Assembly: GCA_965366365.1 (NCBI GenBank)
Contig: CBDUEV010000011.1
Coordinates: 1 to 61,850 of the forward strand
Source of the DNA: CBDUEV01 sp965366365
GTDB taxonomy: Bacteria > Actinomycetota > Acidimicrobiia > Spongiisociales > JAENVV01
DNA: 61,850 nucleotides
Reading direction: 5' to 3'
Shown: one piece after another, positions 1 to 7,970 of the stretch
How positions within the stretch are numbered: the first letter of the stretch is position 1
How the letters are laid out: each line of letters opens with the position of its first letter
Notes under the pieces: model-generated
What the model was told of the DNA's origin: nothing
Seen by the model: only the letters and a program-made list of their open reading frames with translations
Database searches by the model: none
Position numbers and translations under genes: made by a program

Positions 1-27
1 TTTCCAACCGCGTTTCCAACCCATCCC

Positions 28-100
28 GCCCGCGTAGCTCAGGGGATAGAGCAACTGCCTCCTAAGCAGTAGGCCGCAGGTTCGAATCCTGCCGCGGGCG
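28..100 (+). tRNA. tRNA-Arg (anticodon CCT)
   Basis: A full cloverleaf can be drawn. The 7-bp acceptor GCCCGCG (28-34) pairs with CGCGGGC (93-99). The D arm is GCTC/GAGC, the anticodon arm ACTGC/GCAGT encloses loop CTCCTAA, and the T arm GCAGG/CCTGC encloses TTCGAAT. The anticodon CCT reads AGG arginine codons. The discriminator is G100, and the 3' CCA is not encoded because CCC follows. Confidence 0.96.
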
Positions 101-169
101 CCCTTTGGGCGAACCCTGGGTTCCTGACCGCCAGAATGGCGGTCTGTGGCCCACAGAATGGCCGAGGTC

Positions 170-853
170 CTATCGCTGCCCTGTGAGCAAGGAGAAGGCC
201 GGGGCGTCTGAGGCCCACCGTGCAGGACCCGTGGGCGTGGGGAAGGTGGCGATGGTTTCGGCTGCACGACCGAGGTGGGGCGTGATCGACATCGCGATGC
301 CGTTGGCCAGCTCCAATGTGAGCCCGGTGTCGGTGTATTCGTCCGCTCCGACCACATCCTGGCCGAGCTGCGCAACCAGGGTGTCGGCGTATCCGAAGTC
401 GTCGGGTGTCACGACGCCTTCCGGTGTGACGATCGCCACCAATGCGTCGCACGTGATGGCGAAGCGATGTGCCGGCGAAGACTTGCCGGCCGGATGAACG
501 ACGAGGGCGAGGGTCGGGTCGTCGAAAGTGATGGCCGCCAACCGGTGACCGATGAGTTGTCTGAGAGCGGTCCCGCGCTCGACGATCACAGGTGGATCAA
601 GGGGCTCGAACTCCACGCCACCGAGGTTGGACTCCTCCCAGGCGAGGCGGTCCCGTGCTGTGACGAATCGCTTCGTCGTCGTTGCCCGGCGCCCGTCGAC
701 GATCTTGTGCCATACGATGTCCGACCGCACGAAGAGGGCTGGAGTCGTCTGCGCCCGGTCCGTGAATTCGAGTTCGATCGTCCTGCGCTCGAACTTCTTC
801 GGTCCGTACCAGGAGCCGATACCCGTGTCCGTGATCGTGATCCGTTCGCGCAT
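170..853 (-). CDS. Conserved hypothetical protein (227 aa)
   Basis: I do not recognise a family. The reading frame is open for 227 codons and has typical high-GC third positions. The protein looks soluble, with no signal peptide or membrane segment. The N-terminal half is rich in beta-type segments and charged residues; the C-terminal half contains a Val/Ile/Ala-rich stretch followed by acidic residues. The gene stands alone, transcribed toward the tRNA-Arg gene and divergent from the small gene at 957. The ATG at 853 is the first good start; CAGACT lies a few bases upstream and could be a poor -10 element. Function unknown. Confidence 0.65.
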   Translation of the reverse strand: MRERITITDTGIGSWYGPKKFERRTIELEFTDRAQTTPALFVRSDIVWHKIVDGRRATTTKRFVTARDRLAWEESNLGGVEFEPLDPPVIVERGTALRQLIGHRLAAITFDDPTLALVVHPAGKSSPAHRFAITCDALVAIVTPEGVVTPDDFGYADTLVAQLGQDVVGADEYTDTGLTLELANGIAMSITPHLGRAAETIATFPTPTGPARWASDAPAFSLLTGQR

Positions 854-956
854 CGAACCAGTCTGGCACGCCCGGCGAGAGGCGAATCGAGAGGGCGTCC
901 AGGACGACCCCCGCCAGGTCGGGCCCGACTACGGTCAGAAGGAGGAAAGGGGGACC

Positions 957-1097
957 ATGGCGGCGGCGATTCAGCCAACCAACGAGGAGATAGTGAAACT
1001 CCTCGACGAGGTTCTGGCGGAACTCAGGAACCTCAAGGATGGCCAACGAGAGGTTGCCACTGAGCTCGCCCAGCTTGCTCGCAGCATCACAGGCTGA
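957..1097 (+). CDS. Small helical protein (46 aa)
   Basis: A 46-codon frame starts at ATG 957, preceded by a strong purine-rich ribosome-binding region (AAGGAGG at 939-945, then a G-rich run to 953). The product is mostly helix-forming residues with a heptad-like pattern of Leu, Ile and Val (EIVKLLDEVLAELRNL), so a short coiled coil or dimerisation helix is likely. It has no membrane segment. It lies between a divergent unknown gene and the nitroreductase pair, about 100 bases from the latter. Function unknown; the case for a real gene rests on the Shine-Dalgarno sequence and the amphipathic composition. Confidence 0.6.
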   Translation: MAAAIQPTNEEIVKLLDEVLAELRNLKDGQREVATELAQLARSITG

Positions 1098-1200
1098 GTG
1101 TTTCGCTCGGCGTCGTCAACCAGCGGACGGCTCCCAGCTACGGCGCGTCAACCTCGGCACCTAGGCTTCGACTTGACGCCCAGAGAGAAGGACCAGGCCG

Positions 1201-1740
1201 ATGCTGCATCCATCCGAGGAGACCTACCGTTCCATCCTCGAGCTCAAGACGGTCCGCCGATTCAAGCCCGCCCAGGTCACCGACAAGCACCTCACCGAGA
1301 TCCTGGAGGCCGGGCGTTGGACCGGCTCCGCCAAGAACCTCCAGAACTGGTCCTTCATCGTGGTTGCGGATCCGGAGCAGAAAGCCGATCTGGTCGCGGC
1401 GGGCGATTTCATGACGCCGGTCGTCAACGCTCCGACGGCCATCGCCATCGTCCGGTTGCCGGGTGGCTACGACTTCGACATGGGCAGGGTGGCGCAGAAC
1501 ATGATGCTGGCAGCGGCCGCAGTCGGGGTTGGCTCCTGCCCGGTCACCCTCCACAGAGAGGAAGTGGCACGCTCCGTTCTGGGCATCCCCGACGACCATG
1601 CCTGCCGCTACGCGATCGCCGTCGGATACCCCGACGAGACTGCCGAACGGGAAGGTCGATCGGCACAGCGGCAGTGGCTTCCCCACGGCCGCAAGCCGCT
1701 CGACGAGCTGGTACATCGGGATCGCTGGGAGACCCGGTGA
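1201..1740 (+). CDS. Nitroreductase-family flavoprotein (179 aa)
   Basis: Probable FMN-dependent oxidoreductase of the nitroreductase fold. The N-terminal segment ending in TVRRFKP matches the FMN-phosphate-binding RR(S/F)(V/I)R region of the family, residues 40-52 carry the usual Gly-Ser-x-Asn-x-Gln-x-W pattern (here GSAKNLQNW), and a Gly-rich segment (AAVGVGSCPV) follows near residue 110. At 179 residues it is at the short end of the family. Its stop overlaps the GTG start of the flavin reductase gene by four bases, so the two are translated together. The partner suggests a flavin-supply role. The substrate cannot be read from the sequence. Confidence 0.85.
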   Translation: MLHPSEETYRSILELKTVRRFKPAQVTDKHLTEILEAGRWTGSAKNLQNWSFIVVADPEQKADLVAAGDFMTPVVNAPTAIAIVRLPGGYDFDMGRVAQNMMLAAAAVGVGSCPVTLHREEVARSVLGIPDDHACRYAIAVGYPDETAEREGRSAQRQWLPHGRKPLDELVHRDRWETR

Positions 1741-2348
1741 CGGCCACCGCCTTCGACACGGCGGATCTCGAGCCGCTCGCCGCCTACAAGCTGCTCATCG
1801 GTTTGATCGTTCCCAGGCCGATCGCCTGGATCGGCACCACATCGGAGACCGGGGTGCACAACCTGGCGCCCTTCTCGTTCTTCAACGCCGTGGCGGCCAC
1901 CCCGCCCACCCTGCTGTTCTCGCCTCTCGGGTCGCCCGGACAACCGAAGGACACCCTCGCCAATATTCGGGCCACCGGTCAGTTCACCCACAACGTCGTC
2001 AGCGAAGACCTGGTGGAGGCGATGAACACGACGGCGGGGAGCTATGAGCACGGCGTGGACGAGTTCGAGATCGCCCAACTCACTCCGATCCCCGGCGATC
2101 TCGTGGCAGCCCCCCGGGTGCTGGAAGCCAAGGCCTCGATGGAATGCCGCCTGGTCGAGATTCTGGAGTTCGGCCACGGGTCGATGTCCGGGAATGTGGT
2201 CGTTGGCGAGGTCGTCCGATTCCACCTCGCCGACGGGCTGGTCACCGATGGCCGTGTGGATCCCGACCGGCTGGGTGCGATCGGCCGGATGGCCGGCATG
2301 GAGTACGCCCGCACCTCAGCTCGGTTCACCCTCGTCCGGCCGCCCTGA
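1737..2348 (+). CDS. Flavin reductase-like (DIM6/NtaB family) protein (203 aa)
   Basis: The start is GTG 1737, inside the GTGA overlap with the nitroreductase stop. The protein has the split-barrel FMN-binding core of the flavin-reductase-like family: RPIAWIGT (about 22-29), an N-[LV]-APFSFFN segment (about 38-46), and a P-P-T/L stretch followed by DTL-x-N-I-R near residue 75. Members reduce FMN with NAD(P)H or act as FMN-binding oxidoreductases alongside monooxygenases. Coupling to a nitroreductase points to a two-component flavin redox pair. The gene ends just before a strong hairpin (2353-2401), which probably terminates the operon. Confidence 0.87.
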   Translation: MTATAFDTADLEPLAAYKLLIGLIVPRPIAWIGTTSETGVHNLAPFSFFNAVAATPPTLLFSPLGSPGQPKDTLANIRATGQFTHNVVSEDLVEAMNTTAGSYEHGVDEFEIAQLTPIPGDLVAAPRVLEAKASMECRLVEILEFGHGSMSGNVVVGEVVRFHLADGLVTDGRVDPDRLGAIGRMAGMEYARTSARFTLVRPP

Positions 2349-2352
2349 TCTG

Positions 2353-2401
2353 GTCGAGTGTGCCTAGAGGCGTCGCCACGACGCCTCGAAGCACACTCGA
2401 C
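2353..2401 (+). terminator. Long two-part hairpin after the flavin reductase gene
   Basis: An 11-bp outer stem (2353-2363 with 2391-2401) and a 9-bp inner stem (2367-2375 with 2379-2387) are separated by a 3x3 internal loop and closed by a 3-base loop. It lies five bases after the stop codon at 2348. No T-run follows, so it is either a T-poor actinobacterial terminator or an mRNA 3' stabiliser. Confidence 0.6.
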
Positions 2402-2437
2402 GGGCGTTCCGAATCCACCTCGCGGCCGGTAACCGTC

Positions 2438-2443
2438 TAACGT
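2438..2443 (+). promoter_or_regulatory. Putative -10 box (TAACGT), leaderless-type
   Basis: TAACGT lies seven bases before the ATG of the NYN gene, which lacks a Shine-Dalgarno sequence. This spacing puts transcription start at or next to the start codon. No good -35 is visible. Confidence 0.4.
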
Positions 2444-2450
2444 CCGTGGT

Positions 2451-3518
2451 ATGGCATTGGAAGAAGAACGCATCGCCCTATTCATGGACTACGAGAACCT
2501 CGCTATCTCAGCCCGCGAGGATCTAGGCGGAGTTCCTTTCGACATGACCCCGGTGGCCGACGCGCTCGCCGAGCGGGGCCGTGTCGTGGCCCGTCGGGCC
2601 TACGGCGACTGGTCCTACTTCGATGAGGATCGTCGGATGCTCACCCGGCACCATGTCGAGCTCATCGAAATCCCCCAGCGGATGGGGTCGGTACGCAAGA
2701 ACGCCGCGGATATCAAGATGGCGGTCGACGCACTCGAGATGGCCTTCGAGCGCGACTACATTTCGACTTTCGTCATCTGCACCGGCGACAGCGACTTCAC
2801 CCCCCTCGTGCACAAACTTCGCGAGCTCAACAAGCGAGTGATCGGCGTCGGCATCAAAGCCTCCACATCGAAGCTGCTCCCACCTGCCTGTGACGAATTC
2901 CTCTTCTACGACAACCTCGAAGGCGTCGAGGTGGCCGAACCGACCGAGAAGAAGCCACCTCGCCGGCAGGCACCCCCTGCTCCCGACCCCGCGGTGCCCG
3001 ACAGCGTCGAAGTGGACGCAACCGAGCCCGCCGAGACCCTCGAAGACCTCGGGAAACTGGTTTCGACCACCCTGGGAGGCCTCAAGCGGAGTGCCGGAGG
3101 CGTCGTCCTCGGGTCGCAACTCAAGCGGACCCTGCTCCGCAAGGACCCCACGTTCTCCGAAGCCAATTACGGCTTCAGGGCGTTCGGGGAGCTGCTCCGA
3201 TACCTCGAAGAACACAGCATCATCGAGATGTCCGAAGGTCTCGCCAAAGGCGATCCGGAGGTCGACTTCCCCGCCGAAAGCTCCGACGAGGAAGCCGCCT
3301 TCGACATGGTCAAGGCGGTGGTCACCGAACTGAGGGAGAAGAACGGGCCGGTGGTCATGTCAGGACTCAAGAACCAGATCCGCAAGCGAGACCCCCACTT
3401 CTCCGAGAAGCAGTTCGGCTACAGCAGCTTTCTCCAGTTCATCAAGGCCGCCAACACCCGTGGTGTGGTGACCTTCGAGTGGGACGACCAGACCGGCGAC
3501 TACGTCGTCGGTGTGTAG
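2451..3518 (+). CDS. NYN-domain protein with two OST-HTH/LOTUS domains (355 aa)
   Basis: Residues about 5-160 form a NYN (PIN-like, LabA/DUF88) domain. The acidic residues expected for a metal-dependent RNase site are present: D13 in FMDYEN, D87 and D93, and D113/D115 in TGDSDF. A Pro/Glu-rich linker (about 163-195) follows, then two OST-HTH/LOTUS modules (about 196-268 and 283-353), each with a KDP/RDP-x-FSE-x-x-(F/Y)G signature. LOTUS domains bind RNA, so an RNA-processing or RNA-decay role is likely. The gene is monocistronic with a TANNNT box seven bases before ATG. The domain assignment is confident; the target RNA is unknown. Confidence 0.92.
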   Translation: MALEEERIALFMDYENLAISAREDLGGVPFDMTPVADALAERGRVVARRAYGDWSYFDEDRRMLTRHHVELIEIPQRMGSVRKNAADIKMAVDALEMAFERDYISTFVICTGDSDFTPLVHKLRELNKRVIGVGIKASTSKLLPPACDEFLFYDNLEGVEVAEPTEKKPPRRQAPPAPDPAVPDSVEVDATEPAETLEDLGKLVSTTLGGLKRSAGGVVLGSQLKRTLLRKDPTFSEANYGFRAFGELLRYLEEHSIIEMSEGLAKGDPEVDFPAESSDEEAAFDMVKAVVTELREKNGPVVMSGLKNQIRKRDPHFSEKQFGYSSFLQFIKAANTRGVVTFEWDDQTGDYVVGV

Positions 3519-3818
3519 CCGACCAACAGGGTGCCGGCGGGCGGCTGCTCACCCCGGGGCCACAACGAAGAAGGCGCCTACGACCATGATGACCGCGCCC
3601 TTCTTCCGGACGCCGCAGGGAACCATCGCCCGTTGTTCGGACCACACAGAGAGCATTCCAAAGAGAGCAGCCAGGTGGGTCCCGCAGTTGGCATCGAGCT
3701 GCCTTGTCACATCGCCACCGGCAGAGAGGTAGGCGGACCTCCGCGTAAGAGGCCAGCCTCCCTACCGCGACTCTGTCGGCGGCTGATACGCTCGCAAACG
3801 AAGCGAGGAGGAGACTCC
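3519..3818. other. Intergenic stretch without a convincing gene
   Basis: About 300 bases between the NYN gene and a small gene. Open frames here have no ribosome-binding site or recognisable product. The sequence just before 3819 contains GATACG (3785-3790), a possible -10 element for the small gene. I see no tRNA, repeat or clear terminator. Confidence 0.5.
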
Positions 3819-4073
3819 ATGCTGGGTCCTCCATTCACCGAAGGCGTGATCCGGGCCCTCACCAGCGGTTTGTTCAGCACCTCCGAACACCGGCGGTTTG
3901 GTGGGTTCGGCCCCTTCTCCGTTCGGGTCCTCCAGGAGGAAAGGCTACGCACGGCCGAGCAGGCCAGATTCGTCGCAGCAGCTCGGAGAGCCAACCAGCC
4001 AGGGCGACCCACGCTGACCGGGGGTGAGAAGCGGCGGGTGCGGCACCCACATTTTCGGCCTCTGACCCACTGA
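3819..4073 (+). CDS. Small basic hypothetical protein (84 aa)
   Basis: ATG 3819 is preceded by a perfect AGGAGG (3806-3811) at seven-base spacing, which is the main reason to accept this short frame. The product is Arg/Gly-rich and basic, with an initial hydrophobic segment, a Gly/Phe-rich stretch (FGGFGPFSV) near residue 30, an Arg/Ala/Glu-rich helix, and a His/Arg-rich tail. It has no obvious membrane segment. It converges on the ProA-like gene. Function unknown. The frame is longer upstream, but only this start has translation signals. Confidence 0.5.
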   Translation: MLGPPFTEGVIRALTSGLFSTSEHRRFGGFGPFSVRVLQEERLRTAEQARFVAAARRANQPGRPTLTGGEKRRVRHPHFRPLTH

Positions 4074-4130
4074 ACGAGGGGGCGACGGGATCCCGCCCGG
4101 CGCCGGGCCGAGATCCTGGCTCGAGACCTC

Positions 4131-5630
4131 CTATCGACCGATGTCGGGGTCGGTCTGGGTGGCGCGGGTCCGGACGGTGAAGACACTGTCACCGCTCAAC
4201 ACCCCTCCACGACCGAAGAGCCGGCCGAATTGCCAGTTCGACAGGCCGAGTTCGGGGCGGCTGAGGGCGTATTGACCATCCACCCAGCGGGTGAAGCCGT
4301 TGCCCACGAAGGGGGAATCTATCCGGTTGAAGAAATACTCATGCTGCTCGATGGACGTGGAGATCAGCGACGCCGCAAAACGGGGGCTCTGGGCATTGAA
4401 GAGGTCGATGGCCTCGTCGATCGAATCTACGATCTTGAGGGTGACCTCCGGGCTCTGCTCCCACTCCCACTCGACGCCGAGGGAGTCGGCGGGGATCGAT
4501 TCCGCCTGGGGTTCTTCGACGTCACCCTCGGCCCGGGCGATGGGCACGAGTCGGGAGAACCAATCTGCCGGCACGGCGGACTCGCTTCCTTCCGCCACGT
4601 GAAGTTTCGGGTGGGTTCCGAGACGCTCACCCGCTGCGAGCAGCGCATCGAGAAACACGGGGACCAGGTCATCGGCCCGGTCGGCCGCGATGCACAGGGT
4701 GTTGAGCGTGTTGCACACCTTTCGATCGAGGGAGTGGTAGACGGCTCGAGAAAGGGCCGCGGCGTCGGCCTCAGTTCCGGCCACGATCCACGCTCCGCCG
4801 GTGCCGTGCAGGCTTACCGGGATTCCAGCCTGGCGAGCCACCGAGCCGAGTTGAGAGACGGCCGCCCCCGAGCCGCGCGCAACGGCCAAGGCCAATCCAG
4901 GATGGGAGAACATCGCCCATCCGGCGGCTCGCGAGGCCGAGGCGACCAGCGAGACTGCACCGTTGGGCAAACCGGCCGTGGCGAGCGCCGGATCGAGGGC
5001 GTGCTCGACGATGGCCTCTGCAGTTCCGAGCGCGTCGGACCCGATGCGAAAGACGACGGTGTTGCCGGCCCGGAGCACGCCGGTGGCGTCCGCAAAGACG
5101 TTGGGTCGACCCTCGAATACGAAGCCCACCGGTCCGAGGCCGGCCATGAGCAGATCGACAGACCAACCGTCGTGGGCGATGTGGTCGATGCGCCGGTTCC
5201 GAACCGACTCGGTCTTCGCCCATCCTCTCAGCCCGTCGATCATGTCGGACCGCATCTTGGAGCTGAGGATGAGGCGGGTTGTCGACCGGCCTCGTGCTTT
5301 GGCCCGGTCGACGTCGCCTTCGTTGGCCGTAGCGATCGGGGCGAAGTGGGTGTCATCGGCGAGGCGATCGGCAAAGGCGAGGTAGAACTCGGTGATCTGA
5401 TCGTCGGTGACACTCCCCATCGCCGAGAACGCCTGGGCGGCCCGGTCGACGGCGCCCATGGCCAGGTCCCAAACCGCGGCGGGGATGTGCAGTAGGGCTC
5501 CCGTGTCCTGGACCACCACGAGGCGATCCCCGGCCACAAAGGCGGCGGCAAGCTCCTCGGTGACCCTCGTGACTCGATTCCCGCCAAACACCACGGGGGC
5601 GCCCGGTTGCAGTTCGTTGAGGTGTTCCAC
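4131..5630 (-). CDS. Divergent ProA-like aldehyde dehydrogenase with N-terminal extension (499 aa)
   Basis: The central and C-terminal parts follow gamma-glutamyl phosphate reductase (ProA): LGPVGFVFEGRPNV (ProA has a YESRPNV equivalent) near residue 170, the Cys region KVCNTLNTL near residue 305 that carries the catalytic Cys, KIVDSIDEAI near 400, and a C-terminal ELGLSNWQFG/RG segment like the ProA dimer end. It is about 80 residues longer than usual ProA (about 415 aa) because of an extra N-terminal segment. Known ProA reduces glutamyl-5-phosphate in proline synthesis. No proB is nearby and several ProA motifs are altered, so another semialdehyde substrate is possible. The GTG start at 5630 follows TACAGT by six bases. 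Confidence 0.75.
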   Translation of the reverse strand: MEHLNELQPGAPVVFGGNRVTRVTEELAAAFVAGDRLVVVQDTGALLHIPAAVWDLAMGAVDRAAQAFSAMGSVTDDQITEFYLAFADRLADDTHFAPIATANEGDVDRAKARGRSTTRLILSSKMRSDMIDGLRGWAKTESVRNRRIDHIAHDGWSVDLLMAGLGPVGFVFEGRPNVFADATGVLRAGNTVVFRIGSDALGTAEAIVEHALDPALATAGLPNGAVSLVASASRAAGWAMFSHPGLALAVARGSGAAVSQLGSVARQAGIPVSLHGTGGAWIVAGTEADAAALSRAVYHSLDRKVCNTLNTLCIAADRADDLVPVFLDALLAAGERLGTHPKLHVAEGSESAVPADWFSRLVPIARAEGDVEEPQAESIPADSLGVEWEWEQSPEVTLKIVDSIDEAIDLFNAQSPRFAASLISTSIEQHEYFFNRIDSPFVGNGFTRWVDGQYALSRPELGLSNWQFGRLFGRGGVLSGDSVFTVRTRATQTDPDIGR

Positions 5631-5636
5631 GCCTCA

Positions 5637-5642
5637 ACTGTA
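5637..5642 (-). promoter_or_regulatory. Putative -10 box (TACAGT) for the ProA-like gene
   Basis: On the minus strand TACAGT ends six bases before the GTG start at 5630, with no Shine-Dalgarno sequence. It fits the leaderless pattern seen at other genes here. Confidence 0.4.
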
Positions 5643-5705
5643 TCGGATCCTCCATCGGGGCGACCACTTCGCCCCGGTATCGTTCAGGAAGAGCGAGAGG
5701 AGTCG

Positions 5706-6200
5706 ATGACAGCGATTCGGGAGGCGACAGCCTCCGATTTTCCAAGAATCAATGCCATCTACAACTGGACCATCGTGGACAACCACGTGTCTTTCGACGG
5801 TGTCCCGTTCGACCTGGCCGCCCGGGAAACCTGGTGGCGAGAGCGCGCTCCCGAGCTGTCCTGTCTCGTGGCCGAGCGGGCCCCCGGGGTGGTGGGGGTC
5901 GCCTACTCGAGCTGGTACCGCCCCAAGACTGCGTACCGGTCCACCATGGAAACGACCATCGTCGTGGACCAGGGTCACCTCGGCCAGGGGGTGGGAACTG
6001 CCCTGCTTTCCGCTCTATTGGATCGGGTGGCGGACCAGGGCGTTCACCGGGCGGTCGCCATCGTGGCGCTCCCCAACGTTGCTTCGGTGGCCTTGCACCA
6101 CAAGCTCGGGTACCGCACCGTGGGGGTGCTCACGGAGGTCGGTTTCAAGCTCGGGAGGTACTGGGACACGATGCTCCTCGAGAAGCACTTCGACGGCTAG
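5706..6200 (+). CDS. GNAT N-acetyltransferase, phosphinothricin acetyltransferase-like (164 aa)
   Basis: Single GNAT domain. Start ATG 5706 follows GAGAGGAG. The N-terminus (AIREATASDFPRINAIYN) and the VAYSSWYRP segment near residue 67 match the PAT/Bar/YwnH-type subfamily, as does the acetyl-CoA loop GHLGQGVGTALL (about 93-104; Q/R-x-x-G-x-G/A pattern). The C-terminal GYRTVGVLTEVGFKLGRYWDT is also typical. Such enzymes N-acetylate phosphinothricin, methionine sulfone or related amino acid analogues; the native substrate is usually unknown. Divergent from the ProA-like gene. Confidence 0.9.
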   Translation: MTAIREATASDFPRINAIYNWTIVDNHVSFDGVPFDLAARETWWRERAPELSCLVAERAPGVVGVAYSSWYRPKTAYRSTMETTIVVDQGHLGQGVGTALLSALLDRVADQGVHRAVAIVALPNVASVALHHKLGYRTVGVLTEVGFKLGRYWDTMLLEKHFDG

Positions 6201-6330
6201 GCGCGTTCATCAGACCGCATACGGTGAGAACCCTTTTTGCGGCGCGATCCGGTGGGCCGGCTCGGTACGTTTGGAGGTGGCAGGGTCCCTTGCCGATGGC
6301 CGATTGGCCATGTCAGAAGGAGGAATTCGT

Positions 6331-7872
6331 ATGTCACACCCGATCAGTTGGGCACACCGCCCCTCCCTCCGCCTTTCCTGGGTGCTCGCCGTCGCCCTGG
6401 TGGGGGCGCTCTTGGTCCCATCCGCGGCACGCGCCGACGATCCACCGTTCCAAACCTCGGAAGACCCATATGTCACGCTGACCGTTCCCGGCGAGGTTTC
6501 CGCCATCATCAGCAGTGGCGAATCGATCGGGGACTTCACCTTCCAGGGCCTGCCCGACGGTATCGGGATCGCCCCCGGACCACGGCGGGGCACCGCCTCC
6601 GTCTATGTCGCCCATGAAGAGACGACGGTTCCGTTCTTCGGGTCTTCCGATCTCCAGAACGCCTCCGTGGCGCGGCTAGTGATCGACACCGCCACCCACG
6701 AGGTGCTGGAAGCCTCCGTGGCTGTCTCGCCCGACGAGAACTATCTGCGCTTCTGCTCGGCCGCCATGGCCGGGCCGGACGAAGGCTTCGGCGGGTACAT
6801 GTTCTTCACCGGCGAAGAGACCGACGACTGGATCAACCGTGACACCGGCCACGGCATCTCGAATCCCGATTGGCAGGCGCTCGATCCGAAGCCGGAGGGC
6901 TACGAGCAGGCCGGCCTCGTCGTGGCCCACGACGTCGATTCGGGAGAGACGCGGGCCATCTACGGGATGGGTCGCCTCAATCACGAGAACACCATCGCCG
7001 TTCCTGGCGGCTGGAACCGGACCGTGATGCTCACCACAGACGACACGTTCAACGGCCCCAGCGCCCAGCTGTACATGTACCTGGCCAATCGGCCCGGTCA
7101 TGTCTGGCAAGACAAGGGCACCCTGTGGGCCTTCCAGGTGACCGGCACCCAGGACGGTCGGGTGCGGCCGTTCGATGCCTTCAACGGCGCCAACGACTAC
7201 CTCGACCTCCAGCCTGGCGACGACTGGACGGGCCGCTTCATCCGAGTTCCGCCTACCGTGGCACTGGCGGATCAGGGAGTCCTCGAAGACTGGTCGAACG
7301 ACAACAACGTCTTCCAGTTCATCCGACTCGAAGACATCGCCTACGACAAGAACCATCCACGCACGGTGTACATCGCCGACACAGGCCGGAGTCGAGTCGT
7401 TCCCGATCCCGACACCGGACGCGCCATGCGGGGACCGAGCGGCACGATCGGGTCGGCCGACAATGGTTCGGTCTTCAAGATGGTGCTCAACGCCGCCAAT
7501 CCGAAGGTGGTCGACAGTTTCTCCGTGCTTGCTCAGGGCGATGACCCGCTCGGGGCCGACTACGTCGCCTTCGTGAGTCCGGACAATCTGGATACCAGCG
7601 CCAACAGTCTGATGATCCAAGAGGACACCGACGAGGCGAGCATCTGGCACTACGACTTTGCCGGGGACACCTGGGGCGTGGTGGCGACGGTCAATGATCC
7701 CGACGGCGAGTCGAGCGGCATCGTCGACGCCTCCCGATGGTTTGGTGAAGGTTCGTGGCTGCTCGACGTCCAGGGGCACGGCCGCAATGTGGTCGAGTTC
7801 ATCGACGATGAGGGCATCCTGCGCAAGATGGAGTCTGGTCAGCTCATGCTCATGACCATTCCCGGGTCCTGA
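6331..7872 (+). CDS. Secreted PhoX/DUF839-like protein (513 aa)
   Basis: The start ATG 6331 follows a strong AAGGAGGA (6317-6324); an in-frame ATG at 6310 has no such signal. Residues about 8-33 form a Sec-type signal peptide ending in an Ala-x-Ala site (ARADD). The rest resembles the PhoX (DUF839) beta-propeller phosphatases: a Cys-containing RFCSAAMAGPDEGFGG segment with a downstream GEE, and repeated blade-like stretches with VYIADTGRSR and ESSGIVDASRW. PhoX enzymes are calcium/iron phosphatases, usually exported by Tat; no twin-arginine motif is visible here. A strong hairpin follows the stop. A role in phosphate scavenging is plausible but unproven. Confidence 0.75.
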   Translation: MSHPISWAHRPSLRLSWVLAVALVGALLVPSAARADDPPFQTSEDPYVTLTVPGEVSAIISSGESIGDFTFQGLPDGIGIAPGPRRGTASVYVAHEETTVPFFGSSDLQNASVARLVIDTATHEVLEASVAVSPDENYLRFCSAAMAGPDEGFGGYMFFTGEETDDWINRDTGHGISNPDWQALDPKPEGYEQAGLVVAHDVDSGETRAIYGMGRLNHENTIAVPGGWNRTVMLTTDDTFNGPSAQLYMYLANRPGHVWQDKGTLWAFQVTGTQDGRVRPFDAFNGANDYLDLQPGDDWTGRFIRVPPTVALADQGVLEDWSNDNNVFQFIRLEDIAYDKNHPRTVYIADTGRSRVVPDPDTGRAMRGPSGTIGSADNGSVFKMVLNAANPKVVDSFSVLAQGDDPLGADYVAFVSPDNLDTSANSLMIQEDTDEASIWHYDFAGDTWGVVATVNDPDGESSGIVDASRWFGEGSWLLDVQGHGRNVVEFIDDEGILRKMESGQLMLMTIPGS

Positions 7873-7877
7873 CCTGC

Positions 7878-7917
7878 GATGAGTGCTGGGGCCGGACCGC
7901 CGGCCCCAGCACTCATC
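7878..7917 (+). terminator. Perfect 18-bp hairpin after the PhoX-like gene
   Basis: Arms 7878-7895 and 7900-7917 are exactly complementary over 18 bp with a 4-base loop. The hairpin sits five bases after the stop codon, between convergent genes, so it can act in both directions. No T-run follows. Confidence 0.7.
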
Positions 7918-7945
7918 GAACTGGGCTCATCGAACTGGGCTCATC
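7918..7945 (+). repeat. Two tandem copies of a 14-bp unit
   Basis: GAACTGGGCTCATC occurs twice back to back (7918-7931, 7932-7945), immediately after the hairpin. CTCATC also ends the hairpin's right arm, so the tandem may have arisen by slippage from it. Confidence 0.75.
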
Positions 7946-7970
7946 GCACCGCCCTCACCGAGGTGAGGCC

